In this document: positions 55,944 through 64,000 of the stretch, piece by piece
Position numbering within the stretch: the first letter of the stretch is position 1
Layout: each line of letters opens with the position of its first letter
Origin: Rhizaria sp. SCN 62-66
Taxonomy: Eukaryota; Rhizaria, unplaced
NCBI GenBank assembly: GCA_001724265.1
Contig: MEDY01000237.1
Location: 1 to 64,000, forward strand
DNA length: 64,000 nucleotides
Direction of reading: 5' to 3'
Notes under the pieces: generated by a model
The model's database searches: none
Told to the model about the DNA's origin: nothing
Seen by the model: the letters and a program-made list of their open reading frames with translations, nothing else
Translations under genes and position numbers: made by a program

Positions 55944-58900
55944 AGCAGAGGGCGGCTTGCGCCAGGAGTTGTCGATGCGCTCGTGGGACCGCAGAGAGGA
56001 CTCGTTGCGGGCGCGCTGCTCACGGTCACCGGAGCCGAAGCGCGGCTCACGGTCACCGAACCGCTGCTCACGGTCACTCGAGCGGGGGCGCTGTTCGCGG
56101 TCGCCGCGCATGTTGCCGCGGTTGGTGTGGGACGGAATCGAGTCGGCCTCGGCGTTGTGCGACGAAGGCCAGCTCGCCGCTGCAGGAGAACGGCGCTGAT
56201 GCTGCGGCTGCTCACGGTCACGAGGACCACGCGGCTCACGGTCGCCAAAGCTGCGTTGCTCACGGTCACCGCCACGGTCACCGCCACGGGGACTGAACGA
56301 GCGCTGCTCACGGTCACCCGAGCCGCGCTGCTGCTCACGGTCACTAGGACGGTCACGGGGACCACGCTGCTCACGGTCAACAAAGCCGCGCGTACCTTCA
56401 CGCGTGCTCTCACGCGTACCGTCGCGCGTACCGTCGCGCGCACCGTCGCGCGCATCGTCGCGCGCACTACGCTGCGGCTCTGAGCGGCCCTTGGGGCTCA
56501 TGCCGCCCCAGCGGCCGTGCTCGAACGGCAGCCCCGCCTTGGCGGCCGCGGCCGCGTCTCCTGCGCGCGCCTGCCCGCCCCGGTACTCCCGCTTCCCGAA
56601 CGCGGCGGAACCATCACTACTGCCGCTGTTGTTGCTGTTGTTGCTGTCAGTGGAGGGCGCTGAGGTGCCGAAGGGCGAGCGGAAGCGGTCCTCGCGCTCG
56701 GCGTCGCGCAGCGCCCCGCGTGCGCGGGCCTGTGTGCGCGCCGCGGCGGCCTGCAGCGGCGACAGACGGCGCGTGTCGACGCCAGCCAGCTCGACGTCGC
56801 CGTCTTCGTCATCGTTGGTATCGTGGGTATTGGGATCACGGCCGTAGCTGTTGTTGCCGCCAGCAGCGGCGGCGGCGGCAGCGGCGCGGCGCAGGGCGGT
56901 GTGGTAGCCCTTGTCCTTTGAGCTGATAAGCTCCTCGCCCAGCAGCGCGTCCAGCCGCGCCTGCCGCTGCCACGCGGGGCCGGAGCCCAAAGCGTCGTGG
57001 TCGAGATCGGCCAGCTCGAGCAGGCCCAGGTCGTCGTCGTCGCCGTCAGCAGTGTTGCCCTTGCCCTTGCCGCTCTTGCCAGCAGCACTGTGGTTGCTGA
57101 CAGGGGCACCGAACTCCCAGTCGCGGCCCGCGCCAGGCCCGGCGCCGTCGCCGCCGAACGCCCCCGCGCCGCCCGCGCCCGCGCCCACCGCCGCCGCCGC
57201 GGCCGCGGCCGCAGGGGAGAGAGGGAGCAGCGCGTCGATGACAGCCTGCGCGCGCGCGGCGTCGGGGCTCAGGCCCGCGGCCGCCGCCACGGAGGCCGCT
57301 ACGGCTGGGGTGAGGGCGCCTCGGTCCACGGCCCCGCCGCTGGTGAGGCCGGAGAGCGTGGAGACCGCGGGCGCGGGGGCGGGGAAAAAGGACGCGTGGC
57401 CTGCCGAGGCCGTAACCGTAACGGCGGAGGCCGAGGAAGGATACACGGGGACGGCGGCGGCCTCGCTCCGCAGCAGCAGCGCCGCCACAGCGCTCTCATC
57501 CTCCGCCCCCGCCCCCGCCCCGCTACTATGGGAACCCGTGGTGGAACTCGTGGTGGCGATGGCGGTGGCGCCGTAGAGCTCGTCCTCGAGGACGGCGACG
57601 GGCCCGCCTGCGGCCGCGGCGCCGCCCCGCGCCGCGGGCCCCGCCGCCCCCCACACTGCGCCCGCGGCGGCGGCGCGCAGCGAGTGCGGCACGGCGGCGA
57701 CGTGGCCGAACTGCCCGCCGTCGTTCTCGCGGCGCGCGGCGCGGCGCTCAAGCCCGCGCAGCTTGTACGGGTGCGCCGTGCGCCGGTCCGCGTCCGACAG
57801 CGGGAGCGCGTCGGGATCCGGCAGCTCGGCCAGAGTCGACAGCGCGGGGGCGCGGTTGGCCGCCGAGAGCAGCGCCAGGTAGGGCGCCAGGGAGGGCGGC
57901 AACGGGAGGTGGCGGTGCATGTAAGCCGCGAGGGGCGCAGTGGACGGGGAGTGCGCGTAGAGTAGGGAGGCGGGGGGCGCGGGCAGGTGGGACGCAAAGT
58001 CTGCGCCTGCACTCTGTGTGTTGTTGGCGCGACGGCTACCCTTGCCCTTGTCGTCTGCCGGCAGAGAGCTGGAGGAGTCAGAGGGGTCCGTGTTAGACTT
58101 CGAGCTACTCGAGTCAGCGCTCTGCGCCTGTGCGGCGGAGGAGGAGCTTGACGGCGCAGGCGCGATGCCGTGGAGCGAGAGCATCGAGCGGTGCACGGCA
58201 TCCACGTACGCCGGGTCCGGCGGCTGCGACAGCAACGGCGTCAGCGCCAGCGCGCGCGCCACCGCCGCCGCGCGGGCCTCGGCCGCAGTCAAGCCGGTCG
58301 AGGCGCTGGCGTGGGCGGTCGCATTGATGCTGCTGTTGCTGATGCTGTTAGAGAGATCGCTGCTGGCATGCCCGCCGCCGTCGCTACCGGCTGAGGACAC
58401 AGCCTCTAGCAGCGCGGCGCGCGCGTGAAGGCGCGGGACGAGCGGCGCGCCGGCGGCGGGCACGGCCCAGCCCTCGCGGTGCGGCGCGGCGTCGTAGAGG
58501 TCCGACGCGGGGCTGTGCAGCGGCAGGTAGAGCGCGGTGTGCGAGGCCAGGGGGAACGGCAGCGGGCCGTGGGGGGACGGGAAGGGAGACGAGCCGTCGC
58601 ACACGCGCCCCGCGCCCGCGCCGGAGCCAGCAGCAGCGCCAGAGCCAGAGTCAGCGGCGGCGGCGGCGGCAGAGGCGGAGCTTGGAGGGCTCGAGCGTGC
58701 AGTCGTGTTGGCGGCATTGGCGTTGACGATGGGGGGCACTGGGTTGAGGTACGACAGACGCGTGATGTGGGGGTTCTGCGCCGCGATGCGCGCGATATCG
58801 TACACGCGACCCACGCCCGCGCGGTACTCCTTGCGCTTGGCGGCAAAGTCTGACGTGAGGTCGTAAGCGCCGCCGGGGCCCGAGTGTGTGTCGATGAAAA

Positions 58901-59030
58901 GGACGCCGTGTCCGTGGCGGCGCAGCGACTGGCCGACCAGCAGCGCCAGCGTGGCGTGCTTAAGCACGTCGCCATGGTTGCCCGCGTGGAACAGGTGCCG
59001 GTATGACAGCGGCTGGCGGCGGAGGGCCAT
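51455..59030 (-). CDS. rlmJ: Giant RlmJ-like rRNA (adenine-N6) methyltransferase
   Basis: Exons are 59030-53054 and 52881-51455, giving 2,467 residues with a TAA stop. Bacterial RlmJ is about 280 residues and methylates one adenine (A2030 in E. coli) of 23S rRNA using SAM. All RlmJ blocks are present in order but far apart. LSYRHLFHAGNHGDVLKHA (8-26) and VLFIDTHSGPGGAYDL (43-58) are at the N-terminus. Then come about 1,700 residues of Ala/Ser/Gly/Arg-rich insertion. VLLSELHTTEF follows near 1,821-1,831. Finally GLVLIDPAYE (catalytic motif, near 2,075), VAVWYPIL, and GMFIVNPP with LVPWL close to the end. The motif IV DPPY of the family reads DPAY. The N-terminus is only seven residues longer than bacterial RlmJ, so no targeting peptide is evident. 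The donor is GTACGT, and the junction restores PG-GLTSG. Bacterial ancestry by gene transfer is inferred. The substrate (cytosolic or organellar rRNA) is unknown. Confidence 0.85.
56010..56475 (-). repeat. DREQ/DRGxRD repeat tract inside the RlmJ-like protein
   Basis: Repeated units of Asp-Arg-Glu-Gln plus Arg/Gly/Ser-rich spacers (DREQRSFGDREPRGPRDREQ type) recur about ten times, preceded by RDGTRDGTRE-type units. At DNA level a GCTCACGGTCAC-like 12-mer recurs on the plus strand. A related tract lies at 55258-55325. Charged RGG-like tracts often bind RNA; that role is inferred here. Confidence 0.8.
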
Positions 59031-59542
59031 GGGCGGACAACGAGGCGCGCGGCTGGAGGGCGTGAGGCGTGGGGAAGTTTGTTTCTAAGGGGTGAAAAAA
59101 AGGGAGACTCTGGAGGTATAGACGGAGTGTGGGTGAGAAAATAAAAAGAAAATGACATGTTTAAGAGAAATAAAGTCGTAAAATCGTAGAGCCAATGTTA
59201 TCATCGGAAGGTTAGTGGTCGAAAATGCGAAAGACCGGTGCTGCAACAAGGTCCGACGTTGGATGCGGCCGCGGTCTGAGTGAGGCGAGGTGCTCACTCG
59301 ATCGCCCAACAAAACACGATGCATCTCCGTGGATACGCAATTAAAGTGGGATATTACTAATAGAAGTTGAATTTATTTTTATACTTTTCCCTTGTTATCT
59401 TTATCTCACCTCTATTGACGGATGCCTCCCTTCTTTACTTCCACTTTTCTTATTGCGTTCGCAGAGTTCTCTCAGCTTAACTATCTACCTTATCCGACCT
59501 GCCTGCTCTCGCCAGCGCATCTCAACAGTCGCCTGCGCCACA
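59031..59542. other. Divergent spacer, RlmJ-like gene / ankyrin gene
   Basis: About 510 bases between divergent start codons. AT-rich sequence (59,080-59,430) with a pyrimidine-rich stretch before the ankyrin gene. It should carry both promoters. No named element was recognised. Confidence 0.5.
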
Positions 59543-61881
59543 ATGAGTAGTCTTGGTCGCGCCGCACTCTCGGCCACTGCGCGCACTCTCGTTCCTCGCC
59601 ACCGCGCCGCGGCATCGGCGACGACAGCAGTCTCTCGCTCTTTCTCATCCTCGAGCAACAACAACGATGACAACGAGAACAGCAACAAGCCGTCCCCTGT
59701 CCCTGTCCCTGCCGCTCCCGCCAAGAACATCCCCGAGCCCGACGCGCTGCTGTTTGCCGCGCTGCGCCGCGCGGGCCTCAGTGCCGCGACCCTCCGCTCC
59801 ATCGGCGACCTCGCGCTCTCCGGCAAGAGCAAAATCACCCAAACCTCTCCCACTAACTCTGGCGCTGCTGCTGCTGCTCCGGGCGCTGTGTCGCTGCCAC
59901 CCGTGCTACAGAACCTCATCGCCGCGCTGGCCGCGGACCCGCAGCTGCCCCTGCGCGCGCCGCGTGACATTGATGCCGCGCTGGCCGACCCCGCCGTGCG
60001 AGCGACGCTGACGGAGGGCGAGCTGGAGACGATCCGGCGCGTGCTCACGCTTGCGCCCACGGTCACGGACCCCTCGGCCGCGCCACGCGCGCCGCTGGGC
60101 TCCTTCGGCAACAACAACAGCTTCAATGCGACCGCGAGTGTGAGTGCGAGTGCGGGTGGCGCGCTCGAAGCCCTGCCGACGCTGCCCGTCCCGCTCGACG
60201 CGCGCCTGCAGCGGGCGACGCGTGCCATCGACCAGGAGCTCTTCGCGAGCGTCATGACCACCGACCTCCCGCGCGCGCGCCGTCTGTTGGCCGCCAAGGC
60301 GGACCCCAACGCGTGGGACCCCGTGCTGCTGACGCCGCTGACAGTTGCGTTGCGCACGCCGAACAACCGCGCGCTGCTCGCGCTGCTGGCCGACGCGGGC
60401 GCGCTCGTCGGCCACCTGCTGCCCGCGACCAACTTCACGGAGGCGCGCGACGCGGCGGCCGCGGCTGCAGCGGTCTCGGACGTCAAGGGGCGGAACCCGG
60501 GGGTGCTGAATGGCGCCGAGATCGGCCAGATGGGCGCGATTCCCAACGGGAATAGCATCGTCGCGCATCTCACCTCCGACTCTTCTTTGAACACTGGCAA
60601 CACAGCAAGCACTGCAAGCGGCACCAACGGCAGCACCGGCAGCAAGTGGCGCGGACTCGCGGCCCCCGTGCAGCTGGCGCCGATCCACATCGCGGCGACG
60701 CTGGGCGACGCCGACAACCTGGCCTTTCTGCTCGAGCGCGGCGCGCCCGTGTCCTCGCGGACCTCGCTCGGCGACACGGCACTCCACCTGGCCGCCGCGG
60801 CCGCCAAGCCCGCCGCAGTGGAGCTGCTGCTGCGGCAGGGCGCCGAGCCCAACGCGCGCTCGCCCCAGGGCACCACCGCGCTGCACGAGGCGCTTCGCGC
60901 AGCGCCGTCGCCGCAGTCGCGTATGGCCGTCGACCAGCTGCTGTTTGCGCGGGCCAACCCCGAGGCAATGGCGGCCGACACGCTCGACTCGCCGCTCACG
61001 CTCGCGGCGCGCGTCGGCGACCCCGTCACCATCAAGTTCCTCCTGGCCTACGGCGCTGACCCCAGCGCGATGGCGGCCAGCGGAGCCGTGCCCGTCGCGG
61101 CCGCCATCGAGGCCGGCAACGGGCCCGCGGGCCGCGCGCTCGCCGCCGCGGGCGCACGCGTCGGGCTCGGCTCGGACCGCCGCTACGGCAACCCCAGCAG
61201 CGGCCACGGCCACGGCGGGGTGTCGGGCGTGGAGGCTGCGGCGAGCGCGGCGGGCGGCAGCATGCTGCACTTGGCGGCGCGTAAGAACAAGGCGGGCGCG
61301 GTGGCGTGGCTGGTCCAGGCCATTACGGCCGAGGAGACGGCGCCCGCGAACCCGCGCTTCCCGCAGGCCAGTCAAAACAGCCACAACAACCACAACGACC
61401 TTGGCGGTAACGACGGTTCGAGCGCCAGCGCCAGCGTTAGGGCGAGTGCGAATGCGGGTGCGGCCAAGGAGGGCGCGCGCCGGCCGTCTGTGGACCAGCC
61501 CGACTCGGCGGGCGCGACGCCGCTGCTGGCCGCGGCCCGCGTCGGCGCGCTCGAGGCTCTGAGCGCGCTGCTCTCTGTCGGCGCGAGCCCCGACCTGGCG
61601 TGCCACCAGGGCCACACGCCGCTGCTCGCCGCCGCGCTGCGCGGGGACGCGCGGATGACCACGACGCTGCTGCAGTGGCGCGCGGCGGCCGACCTGCCCT
61701 GCGCGGGACTGCTCGGGGTCACACCGCTCATGATGGCCGCGCGCGTCGGCAGCGCTGAGTGCGTGGCCGCGCTGCTCCAGGCCGGGGCCAGTGCCGCGCG
61801 GGCCGATGTTAAGGGCCGCGATGCGCTGGGGTGGGCGCGGGACGGCGCCGAGGCCGCGGGGGCAGAGATCGCGGTCGCCGG

Positions 61882-61918
<37 letters not shown>

Positions 61919-64000
61919 GGCGGCAGCGGCAGCGGCAGCAGCAAGACTAGCAATGGGACTGTTGTGACGAGCAGTGGCAAGGGCAAGGGCGCAAACGGCT
62001 GGGACGAGATTGTGGCGCTGCTTGTGGCCGCTGAGGCGAAGTAGCGCGGTAGCGGCGGTGGTACTAGCAACCGCAGTTCCGGTGGCAACAATGGCGGCGG
62101 GTCGAATAACTCTGGTGGCAATGGCAGTGGACTCGCGGCAGCAACATAGGCAAACCGGCATACCTTTGAATCTCTTTTTAACAACGCCAACAACAATGGC
62201 AACAACAAATCAGACAAGAAGAACGCTAAGACGAGCTCGAACACCGACACGACCCGTCATAGTTCAAGTCAAAACACGTCCACTGTGAAAAGCTCACACA
62301 GCAGCACCGAGACCAGCCCCAGCCACGACCGCAACATCGGCAGTAGTCCCCGCCGCCGCAATGTTAGCGCCGCCAGCCGCAACCGCAACAGCAGCAGCGG
62401 CGGCAGCAGCGGTGGCGGCAGCAGCATCGCCGTCGACCGTGCGGCCGCCGCCGCCGCCGCCGCGGCCCGCGCAGCCGGGGACCCTTCGGGCGGCGCGCGG
62501 GCGGTGCAGACGGCGGCGGCGGTCGAGTCCGCGCAGCGGCGCCTGCTGCTCGACAGCGCCATGGTCCCGGGGCTCAGTGTGGTGGCGCTGCCGACCGCGG
62601 CCGAGGCGGCGGCGGCGAGTGTGGCTCGCGAGTGGGAGCAGGAGGAAGACGACGAGGCCGAGGTCGAGCACGGGTTTCTGCGGAACCTGCACAGCGGCGG
62701 TGTAAGTAAGCTGAGCTTGAATAGCGGCGAAGACGATATCGGTCCTGTCGCTGTGCGGGGCGCCAAGAGTGTGGCTGCCGTCGTCACCGACAGTGGCGAG
62801 GAGCTCGACCCCTTCGTCAATAACAGTGACATCGTCGATGTCTTGGACACCAACACTGTTGACCTTGACAGCGACGTTGAGCGCGCGTTTGGGGCGAGCA
62901 ACAACAAAAACAAGCCTAAGTCAACGTCAAAGACTGCTCACATCGCTCCTGCCGTGTACACCGACGTTGAGGGCAACGAAACCGTCGTCAGCGCCGCTGC
63001 TAGCCGCGGCCCGCTGTCCGACGCGGAGGCGGAAGCCGAGGCCGAGGCCGTGTTGCAGCGCCTCATTGCCGACTCCGACTCCGAGTCAGCCGCCGGCCTG
63101 CGCGAGCGGCCGCGCCCGTCGTCGGCGCGCTCGCCGCCGCAGCGCGACCCGCAGTACGAGGAGCCGCTGCAGCGCAGCGTCGAGGGGCTGGCCGTGCGCC
63201 GCGGCGGCGTTCACCCCGTCACGGGACTGCCACTGGCTGCCGCCACCGCCGCCGTGTACCTCGACAGCGGTAGCGAAGGGGTCGAGTTCGGCCCTCTTGG
63301 CAGCGACAGCGACGGGCGGCTATTCATCAGCCGCGGTCACGGTTACGGTGGCGGCGACGACGCTGGGTCTGGCATGGAGTTCGACACCGCGAGCGGCAGC
63401 GGCAGCGACGGGGACTTCCGTGTCACTCACGGCCGTCGCAGCCTCGGCCGTCGCCGCGACGGCGGCGACAGCGACGGCGTCGACAGCGACGGGTACGACT
63501 CCGAGGGCCGCAAAGTAATCCGCGTGGTCAACGATGCCGGCGAGGTCGAGGTGTACGTGTTTTCTGACTCGGACGGCGAGCCGCGCTCACTCGACGAGGC
63601 CATGGAGGCGGTCTACAGGGCCACCGACGCCGACGCTGATGCCGCGGACAGCGACGGGCCGGACGCCGCGCTCGTCGCGCTTGCCAACGCCACCGATGTC
63701 GACGCGGACCACTTCTTCTCCGCGCACGGGCCCAGCGACGCGGCCGGCCGGGCGGACCCGTTTGGGTACTTCTCCAGCCAGAGCGAGAGCGAGGGCGCCG
63801 TTCTTCTGCACCGCGGCGGCGGCAGCAACAACGGCAACGGCGGCCGCAAGCTGCTGCCGCCGGTGCCCCCGCTGGGCGGCGGCTCCGGCGCGGCGCTGCA
63901 CGGCCACGGGCACGGGTACGCAACACACGGGTCGCTCGCATACGGGGACTACCTGCCGGGCGTTGTGCGTGACGCCTGTGCCCCCGGCGCGGTGCTCAGC
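59543..64000 (+). CDS. Ankyrin-repeat protein with long acidic tail, two in-frame UAG codons, runs off the window
   Basis: The frame from the ATG at 59543 stays open to the window end (1,486 codons) apart from TAG at 62042-62044 (codon 834) and 62147-62149 (codon 869). Residues 1-40 are rich in Arg, Ala and Ser with no acids, resembling a mitochondrial presequence. Ankyrin repeats span about residues 376-770: TALHLAAAAAKPAAVELLLRQGAEPN, TPLLAAALRGD and TPLMMAARVGSAECVAALLQAGA types, usually protein-binding. A poly-Ser run follows, then, past the UAGs, an Asn/Ser-rich, then Ala-rich, then Asp/Ser-rich tail with repeated SDSD and DSDG motifs and a short ordered-looking VIRVVNDAGEVEVYVF. If UAG were a stop, the product would be an 833-residue ankyrin protein and the open 1.9 kb after it would be unexplained. 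I do not recognise a specific orthologue. Confidence 0.75.
61881..61943 (+). repeat. AGC-rich microsatellite coding poly-Ser/Gly
   Basis: A run of AGC triplets broken by AAC and GGC encodes Ser with Asn and Gly, located between the last ankyrin repeat and the first UAG codon of the same gene. Confidence 0.8.
62042..62044 (+). other. First in-frame UAG codon in the ankyrin gene
   Basis: The local reading is VAAEAK-(UAG)-RGSGGGTSN. The frame is open for 833 codons before it. No GTACG or GTRAG donor lies immediately upstream to make it an intron end. Confidence 0.72.
62147..62149 (+). other. Second in-frame UAG codon in the ankyrin gene
   Basis: The local reading is LAAAT-(UAG)-ANRHTFESLFNN. 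The frame continues with no UAA or UGA for the remaining 617 codons of the window. Confidence 0.72.

Noticed and set aside
59906-62161. A long open frame (about 750 codons) on the minus strand opposite the ankyrin gene
   Set aside because: It is Arg/Ala/Gln-rich with no family resemblance, as expected for the shadow of a GC-rich gene; the plus strand has clear ankyrin repeats.

Overview
The window is nuclear DNA from a eukaryote, probably a free-living unicellular protist. The evidence is spliceosomal introns of about 100-385 bases and eukaryote-specific genes: a UBC12-type E2, the TFIID subunit TAF2, MSH3, the WAVE/SCAR subunit NAP1, a cyclic-nucleotide-dependent kinase, ribosomal protein eL43 and Lag1-type TLC proteins. 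Exons are GC-rich, introns and spacers are AT-rich, and many proteins are inflated by Ala/Ser/Asn/Asp-rich insertions. I cannot place the organism more precisely from the sequence.

Layout, left to right: UBC12-like E2 (+), large coiled-coil protein (-), TAF2 (+), long-chain alcohol oxidase (+), NAP1 (-), cyclophilin (+), MSH3 (+), cyclic-nucleotide-dependent protein kinase (-), eL43 (-), three tandem TLC/Lag1-type genes (-), a giant RlmJ-like rRNA adenine methyltransferase (-), and an ankyrin-repeat protein (+) that runs off the right end. The genes do not form one pathway; this is ordinary eukaryotic gene order. The only obvious local duplication is the TLC trio.

Two genome-wide properties stand out. 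First, UAG appears to be a sense codon. It occurs in frame four times in three genes. In the third TLC gene, reading through UAG recovers a C-terminal tail homologous to the tail of its neighbour. None of the 13 complete genes ends in UAG (7 UAA, 6 UGA). Second, 18 of 19 introns that I could place by reading frame and homology begin GTACG instead of the usual GTAAG/GTGAG, which implies an altered 5' splice-site code.

Other points of interest are a bacterial-type RlmJ methyltransferase expanded from about 280 to about 2,467 residues, TAF2 and MSH3 at two to three times normal size, and an eL43 gene that lacks about 19 bases in its most conserved stretch. All exon boundaries were inferred by eye. 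No tRNA, rRNA, transposon or CRISPR was recognised.
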